DNA of 64,000 nucleotides, from the NCBI GenBank assembly GCA_019054805.1, contig JAHQIY010000011.1, positions 253,001 to 317,000 on the forward strand. The letters are read 5' to 3'. Position 1 is the first letter of the stretch. Every line of letters begins with the position of its first letter. The position numbers were made by a program, and so were the translations under genes. This DNA comes from Brachionus manjavacas. Taxonomy: Eukaryota; Rotifera; Eurotatoria; Ploima; Brachionidae. Positions 34,690 through 45,230 of this stretch are shown here, one piece after another. Below the pieces are notes generated by a model. It was not told the origin of the DNA. It was given only the letters and a program-made list of their open reading frames with translations, and made no database searches.

Positions 34690-36465
34690 TTGTTAAAATC
34701 AAAAGAGGTGAAAATTGTGATGCTCGTGTCTTGTGTCGACATGGGTTTGAGGGTGAGTGAGTTAGAGAGACGGTGAATGTGATATAGTTTTGAGAGAGAG
34801 AGAGTGGAATTGAGGAGTCGGAAGATTATATTTAATTTTGGCCAAAATATGACAACAATAACTAAAATTAAGAAGAGAAACAAAAAAATAAAGAAATATA
34901 TGAAAAATAGGTGCAAAATAAATTAGATTGAGAAGCCAATGAGAAAAATGGAGTAGAGAGAATTTTTATGTTTGATTGGTTGTTGCCACTGAGCCAATTG
35001 GAGTTGACAATCGATCGATGGATGGATCGATCGATTTTGTCGTCATCCAACTTTTGGACTGAGTTATTTTGTCAAAGTGGAATACCACAGCTATCTAGCT
35101 TAGAGCTGCTATCGGAATTTAATCTGACTGATTCTTATGCAATTTGATTATCTTTATTCGAGTCAATATTTTAGATTAATAAAGTATGGTACCAAATCCG
35201 TGTCTAGGGAGTTTGTTTTGCAGTGGCAAAAACTCATTTTCTTAAAATGATTTGACGAGAAAGTTTTCTTGGCTTTCTCTCTTTCTTTTCTTTTTGGATC
35301 TCGGGAGAGATTTTCGCTCTCATTTGACACTTTATTTTAGATTTGACTTAACAAGCCTAGTTGGCAAAGAAAATGCAAAAAGAAAATGCAAAGAAATTCT
35401 GATTACACGCTTCCACGATCAATTGAGGCAACCAATTGTGTCTAGCTAGCATTCCATCTATTATCTATTTAGTTTAGTAGGCATTTTTCTTTCCCTCATC
35501 AAAGCTATGCATATCAATAATCAAAGTCAGTTTGATTGATTCATTAGTGTCGTCTACCTGTGTGAGTGAGTGTGTGCGCGCGGACAAAATCAAAACATTT
35601 TTGTTGTTGCTTCGTTTCTAATCAATTTAGGAGCCAAAACGCATTTTAATTAATAGCCATTGTGTCCACTGAGCGTTGTTCACCTGGCCACTAATTACGA
35701 ACAGATAAATCTTGGAATCTTGTCTTATCTAGATTAAAGGTGTTCTAAATAAACACACGGTTAAGTGATCATCAAAAGAGCAATGTTTGTTCAAGTCCTA
35801 TCTGATTCGAGCGAGAGTGAATGCTCGAGACTGAACGCACTGCCACTGGCCAAATCATCTGCTAATCTCTGACACCGGCTCGCCAAATCCGCTCCAATCC
35901 TCCGGGCTAAGCCAATTGTTCACTTTTTCTCCTCAGCTCCAGCCCCTCCAACATCAATCACACTCGGGGTAATAAATTAGTCTTGGCACAGTCTCTGAGA
36001 CACATACCAACATGGGTCACACAACACACAATTAATTGTTTTATTTAGAGTTAGTTCAATAAGTGAGTTTGCAAGAGAGAAAGAGAGAGAGATAAAGAAA
36101 GAAAGGGAGAGTGTTTGTTAATTGTCGTTTGAAACATTAGTTCAAAACTCGTCTTGCAAATAACTCTTCAAGCATGCACTCGTAAATTTGAAATTGATTA
36201 AGATGTATCAAATAAGTGTTTTATTTGTTTGTTTGTTGATTTAATTTAATTCAATTTAATTTTTGTTTTTATTTTAGAAGATCAAAGCAAGATTTTATTG
36301 AAAGAAAGAGATGAGCGCCTGGACAACACAATTTGTTGCTTTTTGAGTTGAGTGAGAGATATGTCAAGGCAGGACTGAGTCATTCTATTCCATTGGTTGT
36401 TAGACTGGTATAGGAATACAAACAAGGTCTCGAATCAAGATATATTGAATACCCCACTCCATTGG
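34690..36465. promoter_or_regulatory. Complex non-coding block upstream of the GFI1-like gene, candidate promoter/enhancer
   Basis: About 1.7 kb of balanced, low-homopolymer sequence in an otherwise AT-simple region. It holds a perfect 11-bp inverted repeat AATCGATCGAT/ATCGATCGATT around 35011-35038, GA-rich tracts (34790-34806 and 36075-36115), a GT/GC purine-pyrimidine run (about 35560-35582), and several CAATTG, TAATTA and GATTGATT words. No family-recognisable reading frame is present. Its position just upstream of the minus-strand zinc-finger gene, plus the splice acceptor before that gene's ATG, makes promoter plus 5' UTR exon the simplest reading. Confidence 0.45.
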
Positions 36466-36906
36466 GCAATTGCTACCTTTTTCCTCTTTTTTTTTATGAA
36501 CTATATATCATGAACTTATAAGTTTTTTTTTCTATTTAACTTTTTTGAAATTTTTAAATCAAGTTGTTTCGTTAAAACTCAATACTTAAGCATGCTAAAA
36601 TTTGAAATATAATTACGCAATTATTTTTAGAATTGTAAAATAGAAAAAAAATTGCCGTATCGTTTTTAATTTTGTTTTGACTTATATATCCTTTTTTTTT
36701 AATATATGTTCTGAAGGAGCATTAGCTCGGTACAGATAAGCAAATAAATAAAATAAATTATCCAAAACAATTACTAATTAATTTTTTTTCTTTTTTTAAC
36801 ATATTTATTAAACCTTAAAAAAAATTAATTCATTTCATTTCCATATTTTTTTTTAAGTTTTTTAGCAAAACTATGCTTATCTATAACTTTTCTATTTTTA
36901 TAACTA

Positions 36907-37960
36907 CAGTGCTGCTACGATACCTTGAATTCACCATATTTTACGTAAATTATGGTAAATTCACGATATTTTACCATATTAACCGTAAAATATGGTAATC
37001 TAAAAAAGCATATTTTTCGTAAAATAACGATAATTATCGTAAAATAACGATAATTATCGTAAAATAACGATAATTATCGTAAAATTCAGTGAAAAAAAAA
37101 AATTTCCAAAATTTCTGGAAAAAAACCGATTTTCATGAAAAAAATTTTTTTTTTGAATTTTTGAAAATGGAAAACAAAAAAAATTTTTTTGACAAAAATT
37201 GACGTAAATTTAGGTAAATTCTTGTAAAAAAAAGGTAAAAAATGGTCAAAAATCCACCAGAAAAGGAAAAATGGATTTTTTATTATTTCATTTAATTTTT
37301 TTTCTAAACAAATTATGAAAATTAATATTTATTTGTCAATTATTTGAAAATATTAAGTACGAAAATGTTAAATTATTAAATAATTAACAAAAATTATCAA
37401 AAATCATTTATAAAAGGCTCTATAAAAAAAGATATAGAATCAAGATTTAATATTCTGACCAGTCACCATTTACAATCTCAACAACCTTGAAATGTTTTAT
37501 TAAAAAATAAAAATAATAAAATTTTTTAATACTTTTTACATATTTAAGATGATTTAAATATTTCTTACATTTTTCAACTGTCAAAGTTTTTTGAAATACT
37601 TAATATCAAAAGTAAAATAATATGCTTTAAATGAAATCAAAAGTTAGACTTAAATTTTTTTAAAAAGCTGGGCTTGTAAAATTTATTTCAAAAGGATCAA
37701 CATTCAAAGAAGCTTGGAACAAGATAGCTAACAGCTTAAAAGCAAAAAAAGCTGGAAAATAAAATTTACAATGTAAATAATGTTTAAATATTAATTTTTT
37801 ATTGAAAATTAATATTTAAAAATTATATATTTTAATTTGTTTAGTAAAAAAATTAAATGAAATAATAAAAAATCCATTTTTCCTTTTCTGGTGGATTTTT
37901 GACCATTTTTTACCTTTTTTTACAAGAATTTTTTTCATGAAAATCGGTTTTTTATTTGAT
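36907..37960. mobile_element. Foldback element with TTACGTAAA-rich arms
   Basis: The left arm (about 37125-37305) and right arm (about 37850-37955) are inverted copies sharing AAAACCGATTTTCATGAAAA and AATCCACCAGAAAAGGAAAA. The left side extends outward to about 36907 through many TTACGTAAA/TTATGGTAAA motifs. The middle holds a short coding-like stretch (FISKGSTFKEAWNKIANSLK, about 37680-37760), perhaps the end of a transposase accessory domain. It resembles the elements at 39205-39942 and 57550-58200. Confidence 0.55.
37018..37085. repeat. 20-bp tandem repeat, 3.4 copies
   Basis: Three exact units of CGTAAAATAACGATAATTAT plus a partial fourth. Each junction forms the 12-bp palindrome CGATAATTATCG. 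It lies in the left arm of the foldback element at 36907-37960. Confidence 0.9.
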
Positions 37961-38269
37961 CTAATCGGTAGCTTATTTGATCTAATTGAAATATATATCT
38001 AAAAAAACATTTTATTTCAAAAATTAATTTAAGACCTTCTAAAGCTGATTCCGACAAGATGAGTTTATTAGTGTTATACATAAAGGAAATTATTGAGCTA
38101 GACAATACTCACAATTCAAAAAAATGTCTTTTATCGAAGAAATTCTAAACAACTTATGTGATTGCAGTCTGTTCTCGGCTAAGTCAGTTTTTATTCACCT
38201 AACAATCCTCTAAAACTTTTACTAAATTTTATTTTAAGAACTTTGTCATATTAAAGAATTAGCAATGAG

Positions 38270-38480
38270 CATTCCACTTTAAAGAAAGCGTCGTCCAGGT
38301 TGCCCTAAGGCTACAACCAATGTCTTAACTCGTCAGCGTATATGAAGAATCAGATTCGGACGATTCGTCTGTACAAGGGCCAATATCAAAAAAATTCGTC
38401 TTGTACTCTAGAGCCCCAAGTTAAAAAAAAAAACGCGGTAGACCAGTTAGATCAAAAAAAAAAAAAAGTAAATTGAATTT
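38270..38480 (+). pseudogene. MULE-like transposase C-terminal tail relic
   Basis: Shifting plus-strand frames read KRRPGCPKATTNVLTRQRI, then VYEESDSDDSSVQGPISKKF, then KKKRGRPVRSKKKK after one in-frame stop. A GRP-type basic patch next to a short acidic stretch and a stop resembles the tail of the MULE fragment at 20160. It lies just right of the foldback element 36907-37960, so may be what remains of its coding part. Confidence 0.4.
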
Positions 38481-38792
38481 TATTTTGTCTATGTTTAATT
38501 GTTTTGTTCTAGTTTGACAGAATTGTATTACTTTTTTATTTAGGTACCTTTTTTATCATAATAGAAATAAAAAAAAACATTTGTTCCTTAGTTGAGTAAT
38601 TTTGTTTTTTATTTCATTATTAATAACATAATTAATAATTACATGCCAAAATTGAATCATGGAGCTGAAAGAAAGAGACGAGCACCCATGCCTTTTCTCT
38701 TTTTCAAGTACCTTTTTGAGCAACGACCTAAATCTAACACAGAGGTTACTGCATCGAGCTGATCATCTACACCGCAGTTATTACTCAGTCGA

Positions 38793-38943
38793 AATTGGTG
38801 CCCCTATTTTTACGATGAAAGAGGTTAAAACATTCGCCCCGGATTGCAGAGATATTTTGAAGATTTTTCACCCTCAGCTGGTTTTGAACCCTAGACCCTC
38901 TGCTTGCATTACTAACACACAAACTATTCGGCTTTACGGGCTC
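38793..38943 (-). mobile_element. tRNA-derived SINE, copy 2
   Basis: The minus strand from 38943 begins GAGCCCGTAAAGCCGAATAG and has the B box GGTTCAAAACC. The body (CTTCAAAATATCTCTGCA, TTAACCTCTTTCATCGTA) matches copy 1 at 33816-34128, with a deletion before the shared TTTCGACTGAGTAA. Confidence 0.7.
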
Positions 38944-39204
38944 TCATTAAGAACGCATGGTCTAAAAGTATTAAGAAGTCTCTGCAAATCATAATAATAA
39001 AATTGCAGAGTTATTGCAGAGACTAAATTTGGGTGGTACAAAGTTTGAATCAGCTGATACATTATTTTTCGAAACATAGTAAAAAAGTTATTTCATTTTA
39101 AAATATTTTTTTTGTTCTTTGTTCCAAAATTCAGAATGCCGATGGTCTGCTAAATGGATTTTATCAAGATATAAGTAATTTTTGGTAAATTTACGTAAAA
39201 TGAC

Positions 39205-39942
39205 TTTTGTAAAAAATTATAAATTTGCGAAAAATTACGTAAAATATTGTAAATATTAGTAAAACCAAAAAAGGCCAATAAAGTTTGAATAAAAGCAATT
39301 TTTTAGTAAATTTTTGAAAAATTTATTAAATTTAATTATACTAATATTTATACTTATAATGATTTTACCACTCATCATTTTTAGATATTACAATAGAAAT
39401 AACTTTTTCAAATGGTTGATATATCTCTTACATTTTCTGGACTCAAATTCCGGGAATAATGTTAGAGATAAAAAGTGAATTTAAAAAAAATTTATCAATT
39501 CATTTTAAAAATTTATTTTAAACCAATTTGTTTTAAAACTCCTTTAATAGAAAATTGGCTGACATTGTGCCGAAGAATTCTACTTAAAAAAGCTCGGAAT
39601 AGAGGACAAAATTGTCTTAAGATGGACAAAGAAAACAACCAAAATAACCAAACAAGATTAGTAAAATTAAAAAATTTAGTATTTTTACGTTTTTTTTTAT
39701 TTTTTTTTTTCTCAAATTTCACCATTTTTTAACCTATTTTTACCTGTATTAAAATTGAATTTAACGTAAATTTACGTTAAAAAAAAGTAAAATTTTAAAA
39801 TTCTAATTTTTGAATCGTTTCAAAAACAAAAATGAAAAAAATTTAAAATTTTACTAAAAAAATTGCTTTTTGGCCTTTTTTAGTTTTACTAATATTTACA
39901 ATATTTTACGTAAATTTTCGTAAATTAATGTAAATTTCATTC
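39205..39942. mobile_element. Foldback element with TTACGTAAA-rich arms
   Basis: Arms of about 100 bp (39205-39310 and 39840-39942) are inverted copies sharing ATTGTAAATATTAGTAAAAC and AAAAAGGCCAA, with TTACGTAAA steps. The interior has a short frame without family resemblance. It is followed at once by a (TTGCA)n run (about 39945-39964). Confidence 0.6.
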
Positions 39943-39989
39943 TATATTGCATTGCATTGCATTGTTTTTTTTAAAGTATGAACTAAAGA

Positions 39990-40075
39990 ACATTTTTGAC
40001 TGAAAGGAAGGACTAAGCTCCATTCCAAACTGCCAGGGTACAACCCAAACTATATTTTTAATAAATCAGTAAATG
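39990..40075 (+). mobile_element. LINE 3' tail, 5'-truncated copy
   Basis: GAAAGGAAGGACTAAGCTCC followed by ATTCCAAACTGCCAGGGT matches, in direct orientation, the inverse of the tails at 10262 and 20640. It ends in an AT-rich run. Confidence 0.5.
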
Positions 40076-40199
40076 TACAAAGCTATAACAGGTGGAGTTT
40101 CCGGAATTTTTCCAAAAGGTCCCAACTCCTTTATTCTATAAAGATTAAAGACTAAGACCAAGTAATTTAGAAAAAAAATTTATCATTATTATACTATTT

Positions 40200-40345
40200 C
40201 TTCGAATTCTGTCAATCTATCTTTCATTAGAGTGTGTATTGATGTTAGGCTGACTTAACGCAGACATTTTGGTTTCCAGAGCCTGAATTGATGGATTGTT
40301 TTCGCTTTCCAGCCATCCTCGTAAACTTTCCCTTTCAATGGCAAG
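40200..40345 (-). pseudogene. Tc1/mariner transposase relic
   Basis: The minus strand reads KGKVYEDGWKAKTIHQFRLW and then matches the relic at 6850-7200 almost exactly over AATGTCTGCGTTAAGTCAGC and the following ~35 bp. It is only the C-terminal end. Confidence 0.65.
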
Positions 40346-41229
40346 GTTTTTTTTTCATATATCTTTTTTAATAAAATTAAATCGTTTGAAAGTTTTTTCG
40401 GTTATATATTTTTTAAATTGAAATATATTGCGCTTTTTTATAATTTTGGAAATATTGGGACCAAATTTAAAGAGTATTTTCGAACAGATTTTCTTGGTTT
40501 TTTAACTAAATTAAGTTCATTATATGTTAATTATTTTGTTCGATTTTGCTTTTTAAATAAATAAAATTTTTTTGATGTTTTTGGTAAATAAAGTATCAAA
40601 TCTTTACCATTAATCTCAGGTAATATTAATCATTATTTTAGGAAAATTAAAAAAAATTTTTAATCAATATTTGAGATTTTCAAAAGAAATAATTTTCAAA
40701 CAAATCAAATTTCAAATATTCATCAGTTAATATTTATTATGGAAATGATATAATCAATCAGAAATTATTAAAAAAAACTTTTAAAAACAGTCTTTTTTCT
40801 TAGAAAAGCAATTAAAACATTGAAACTTTAAAAAAAGTTGTTTTTAGAAACAAATATTAAAACAAAATTCATTTTTTTTTTTAAATTCAATTCAATTTAA
40901 TCATTATTTTCAAAAGAAATATTATTTTTTAAAATTAATTGAAACAATTTCCCAATTTTAAATTCGATTGGCATTTAATAATATATAATAATACAGTATG
41001 TATAGAAAATTTAGAACATTTAAATTTTTTTTATGCAAGGTTTGTTTCTTGAAAGCCGTGCGAAAAAGATATAAAAAAATAAAAAGATTTTTTTTTAGAA
41101 ATTTATTTAAAAAAAATTTTTTTTTTCGGAAAAGTACAAAAACAAGGATAGAAAAAAAAATCGAAGCAAAAAAACCGCAAAAAAAGGAGTGAAATTTTTT
41201 AACAAAAAAAAATGCCTACAAAATTAAGA

Positions 41230-41755
41230 ACATTTATTTTTTAACATTTATAATGCCCACCATTAGCTTTAATACACTCAGCAACTCGTTTTGGCATAGA
41301 TTCAATCATGTTTTTTACTACTTCACTAGGAACTTTCAACCATTCATAAAAAAAACGCTTTTAAATGCTCTACTTACGTAAATTTTGTATTGTTTGTATT
41401 GGTGTATTGACCATTTTGTGGTCAATATATGATCATAAATTATCATATATTGGATTAGGATACCTCTATTGGATTAAGATCAGGTCAAATTTTGATCTTG
41501 GGCACCAGGGGAGAACTGTTATTTTTTTTCTTGAAACCAACCTCGAACGGAATGAGCAGAATGTGCACTAGCGCAATCCTTCTGAAAAATACAGTCTTGA
41601 ATCTGATCAAAAAACATCAATTTGTAAGTAATAAGTTATTTTCCAGAGTGTCCATGTACACAAATAGATTAATTCAGCCTGTATAAATGGAGCAGCATTC
41701 AGTACCTTTATAATTAATACATCCCCAAATACCAATCGAACCTCCAAAGTTATAA
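41230..41755 (-). pseudogene. Tc1/mariner transposase, C-terminal part
   Basis: Continues the interrupted transposase: FGGSIGIWGCINYKG (the usual GGGSVMVWGC block), then CIFQKDCASAHSAHSVRGWF (second catalytic aspartate region), a degraded DLNPIE region near 41480, and SMPKRVAECIKANGGHYKC at the end, the standard Tc1 C-terminus. Several stops. Confidence 0.8.
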
Positions 41756-41756
41756 C

Positions 41757-41877
41757 AAAAAGTATTGGTTTATACACTGAACATAATTAGTAATTAACCT
41801 GCAGAAAGTGAAAAACATGTTTGTAAAGTACTAGAAAAAAAGAACGAAAGAAACCGAGTGTAGTTTTGACTGGACCA
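41757..41877 (-). repeat. 3' LTR of the gypsy element (truncated)
   Basis: Matches the 5' LTR from AGTATTGGTTTATACACTGA through GAGTGTAGTTTTGACTGG, but the first ~90 bp (on the plus strand) are absent and the flank runs straight into Tc1 sequence. Its right boundary is uncertain by several bases. Confidence 0.6.
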
Positions 41878-41991
41878 AAACAAAACTTCGCCCTGAAGTT
41901 AAGTTCCTTAAGAACGAAATAAAAATACAAAAAAAACGAAACAACTATTAAACTTTGAACAACTACTCATCTTGAACCATTACTAACTCTA

Positions 41992-42420
41992 TTAAAATTT
42001 TAACTTGGTGTAATAATTAGAGTCGAGGGCTCTCCTAAAGCTCGGACAGCTGAAGTCTGTTGGACTACAGTAATGGTTAGCGTGTCTTCGGTCACGATCC
42101 AGGGCTCTAATAAACGTGTACAGGCATATTTCACAGAAGACATGCCCACATTTGACACTTACGAGCGAGGCGGCGTCGGTAAGCGCGCCGAAGCAGATAA
42201 CGCAGGTTCCTTCAGCTAGCTACATATTTAGTTCAGCTGACGGTTTGTTTAGACTGTGTACCGGTGGTCGATTGATAATTTGGTCAGACACAGTTAATTG
42301 TTGTAGGGGGAGTGGCACCCAGCGTGAAGTTCTCGCTACGGAGGATGGAGTGTAAACTGTCGGTGTTTGGACATTGGTACGAGCTTCGCCATAGTATTCG
42401 CCATCCTTGTTTGATTTGTT
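41992..42420 (-). pseudogene. RING-finger coding segment downstream of gypsy integrase
   Basis: One minus-strand frame runs from about 42420 to a TAA at 41992, broken once by TAG near 42220. Its last ~70 codons have a RING-type cysteine/histidine pattern: CVICFGALTD (CxxC), then CGHVFCEICLY (CxHxxCxxC), then FSCPSF (the last pair, with Ser where a second Cys is expected). RING domains usually bind E2 ubiquitin-conjugating enzymes. The segment lies between integrase and the 3' LTR of the gypsy element, on the same strand, so it looks like part of the element (a third ORF or a C-terminal extension of pol). It is relatively GC-rich. Bounds upstream of 42220 are uncertain. Confidence 0.6.
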
Positions 42421-42439
42421 TGTTTTGGCTTATTTATCC

Positions 42440-42967
42440 TTTGTTTAGACGTTTTCTCAGGGAATTCTATTACATCATCGTCTACCAGGTTTGGATAGTT
42501 CCCAAAAAATCAACCAGTACTAAGAACGGTCCTTCCCATTTGTGGGCCAGTTTTTTCTATAATCCAGTTGTTACGCTTGGTTTTGGTAGCAAGACGAGAT
42601 CGTCTATTTTATATTCCAGAGGTTTGATGTTTCTGTCGTGGTAAATCTTGGATTTGTCCACCATTATGACCGGATTGTTTGTTACACCTTTATATACTGA
42701 ATTTAATTGCTCTTTTAATTCTTTTACGTAGTGGTTCACTCTTTTTGCTAAATTTTCTTCAATATCAACCTCGCCTCCTTCCTGTTCGCAAATTTGACCG
42801 TCACAGATCAAATCTATCGGTACTTTAGGTTTTCTTCCGAACATTACTTCATACCCGAACGGGTTGTGATTTGTTGTTGCATGTGTCGAGGTATTGTATG
42901 CAAAAGCAAGGATCTGTAATAACACATCCCAGTTGTTCTGGTCCTCGTTCACGAAGCACCACACCAT
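42440..42967 (-). pseudogene. Gypsy integrase C-terminal part
   Basis: MVWCFVNEDQNNWDVLLQIL, AYNTSTHATTNHNPFGYEVM and GRKPKVPIDL are the standard end of the integrase core, followed by the C-terminal domain with YKIDDLVLLPKP. Past 42557 the frame shifts and continues as a basic tail toward the RING-type segment. Confidence 0.75.
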
Positions 42968-42996
42968 TGTTTTGAGTGTACGATTAAATCGTTCAG

Positions 42997-43835
42997 TTAA
43001 TCCGTCACATTCTGGATGGTACGGTGAAGTTTTAGTTTGTAGATATCCAACATCTCATAAACTTTCTTCAAAACTTCGGCTTGATAATTCTTTGCTCCGT
43101 CATTAAGGATGTTGCAACATAAACCATAGAGCATCATAAAATTAATAAGCTTTCCTGCTACGACACCTGTGGTAGTATTTTTTAATGCGTATAACACCCA
43201 TATTCCTATCTTTTGTTAGTGGTAGCGGCCCAATTATGTCTGTCGTAACCAGTTGTAATGGTTTTGTAGGTCTAAGTGGTTGGAGTTGACCTCGACCGAT
43301 GGTTCTCGGGTTTTTTACCTTCTGACAAATCAAACAGTCCTTAATGAATTTAATTACTCTACGCTTAAGTCCTGGTCGATAGAACCTGTTTTTTACTTTG
43401 TCCAATGTTTTTCGTGCGCCAAGGTGACCATTAAAAATTGAACTGTGAATGAATTTATGATATGGCCAACCAACTGCTACGGTAAAACTAATTACGGGGT
43501 CGTATCTCTCTTGTCGTTCTCTTTGAACCAATAAAGTCGTCCGTCTATAACTTTCAATTGATGATAGTAGGTATATAGTATCCTCTTGAGATTCGTGTCT
43601 AGCTCATCATTTGGGATTATTGGTTTGACATCACCATTACCCATCACTAACTCTTTCAACCATTTAATGCACGTGTCTTTCTCTTGTTCTTCGCTTGTAA
43701 TAGCAATCGGACAACTAGGTACTTCTGTCTCAGGTAACAGGAGGTTTTGGAAATGTTCCATGGACAGTACCATTGATAGCAGTTCTTTCTCGGTGGTTGA
43801 GTACTTTTTTGTGTTTTATTTAATGGTTTGCTAAC
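42997..43835 (-). pseudogene. Gypsy RNase H remnant and integrase N-terminal/core
   Basis: A stub of RNase H (YSTTEKELLSMVLSMEHF) is joined by a second deletion to the linker. Then comes the integrase zinc-binding HHCC domain (HSSIFNGHLGARKTLDKVK...CLICQKVK) and the core start VTTDIIGPLPL (first Asp). After another gap comes LCCNILNDGAKNYQAEVL (second Asp region, NDG where SDRG is usual). Several frameshifts. Confidence 0.75.
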
Positions 43836-43837
43836 CC

Positions 43838-44450
43838 TTACAAACTCTGTACTTGTGTAACGTTTGTTGGTTTTTTATATCGATATAAGACTTCGCAATT
43901 ATTTGGGTCGGGCTTAATTTTACCACTGGTTATCACATGACCTAAGAAGTTTATTTCTGGTTTGGTCACTTCACATTTGCTTAGATTTACTGAAAACTCG
44001 AATTTTTTAAGTTCGTTCACTATTAAATCGATGTGTTTCAAGTGTTCAACTAGTGAGTCGGAATGTAAAAGGATGTCATCCTGGTATACCATTACAAAAC
44101 CGGCATCGATAAACTTTGCTAGAACATGATTCATTGCACGTTGAAAGTAGCTGGCGCATTTGTTAATCCCATGGGCATCACTTTATACTCAAACAGGCCC
44201 CACTCGCAAGTAAACGCAGTGAGCTGACGACATTCGGGTCTCATTAAGATTTGAAAATTACCAATAAAGGGATCTAGTTTGGTGTACCATTTTGATTTAC
44301 TCAGCCTTGAAAAACATATCATCACTATTCGGGAGTGAATGGGCATCTTTTAAAATTCAACCATTTAGCAATCGATAGTCGACTGTTACTCTTATTGATC
44401 CGTCTGGCTTGGTAACAAGGAGTAAGGGTGAGACCCAAGGTGAATCGCTT
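43838..44450 (-). pseudogene. Gypsy reverse transcriptase
   Basis: Fragments in order: KWYTKLDPFIGNFQI (motif A, with the catalytic LD), LTAFTCEWGLFEYKVMPMGL and TNAPATFN (motif B region), then FVMVYQDDILLHS (motif C; YQDD in place of the gypsy-usual YIDD/YLDD), and LSKCEVTKPEINFLGHVIT. Directly after VTQVQS the frame jumps to ASKPLNKTQK, so the connection subdomain and the start of RNase H have been deleted. Confidence 0.75.
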
Positions 44451-45065
44451 TTATGAATTAAACCCGGCTTCTAACATCTCATCCAAGATCTTTTTAAACT
44501 CCTCTCTCTTACTGTGGGGGACTCGTCGCATCTTTTGCTTAATAGGTGGAAGACTATAATCTATCATTTTAATTACATGTTCGAAACATCTTGACGGTTT
44601 TAACTCTCTCAGGCACGCGGCTGAGGTGTTTTTTAGTAACTCAAGTATCTTCGTAATGTAATGGTCCACATTCACTTCGCATAAATTGCTCACTCTGAGC
44701 GTTGATTGAAATACGATCTTACGATAAAACCTCGGGTGTGTTGTCAGTTTATTCGTCATTATTTGGGCAGTTCGTTTTAGTTGATCTATTGGTTGTTTGA
44801 AGAAAGGGAACTTTGGTAACACATCCATCCCTAATAGGCAATCTATTACCAAGTTTATTACAACAATTATAAACGTCATAACAGAGAAGTCTCCAATTCT
44901 AAATTCGACATACGTTTTGCCAAGAACGTATAAACCACTACTACTGGAACTTGCAAAGAAGTTTTTTACCGTTTCTAATGGGGATAGGTTTTCAATTAAC
45001 TTGTAAACCTCCTCATTAATCACTGTTATTTGGGCTCTTGTATCGACGGCGTAAAGATTGGGCAT
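44451..45065 (-). pseudogene. Gypsy protease and start of reverse transcriptase
   Basis: The aspartic protease active-site region reads LYAVDTRAQITVIN, where DTGA is expected (Gly to Arg), followed by the flap-side segment and LVIDCLLGMDVLPKF (the ILG-D motif). After a spacer the RT lead-in appears: HVIKMIDYSLPPIKQKMRRV and EFKKILDEMLEAGF. Confidence 0.7.
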
Positions 45066-45230
45066 CCATCTACCTCTGCCTCTCTTTCAATCGATAAGTC
45101 TTCTCTTTGTGAGACAGACTCTTCTTGCTTCAAGTTTTGTTGGTCCTGATTGTGCGCTACAATCTTCTGGAAAAATCTTGATCCGGTTTTATTACGATTC
45201 CTGTTTTGCAAGTGAGGACCCTGTGTCGAT

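Noticed and set aside
34653-35449. Short frames in the block upstream of the GFI1-like gene
   Set aside because: Residue content is AT-driven (F, L, I, S runs) or random; no conservation signature or splice context.
37018-37085. Tandem repeat considered as a CRISPR array
   Set aside because: Units are directly adjacent with no spacers, and the genome is eukaryotic.
40998-41192. 64-codon Lys/Phe-rich frame
   Set aside because: Lies within the Tc1 terminal repeat and poly-A/T sequence; composition only.
42116-42644. Plus-strand frames over the gypsy 3' region
   Set aside because: The minus strand carries recognisable integrase and RING motifs in order; plus frames are shadows.
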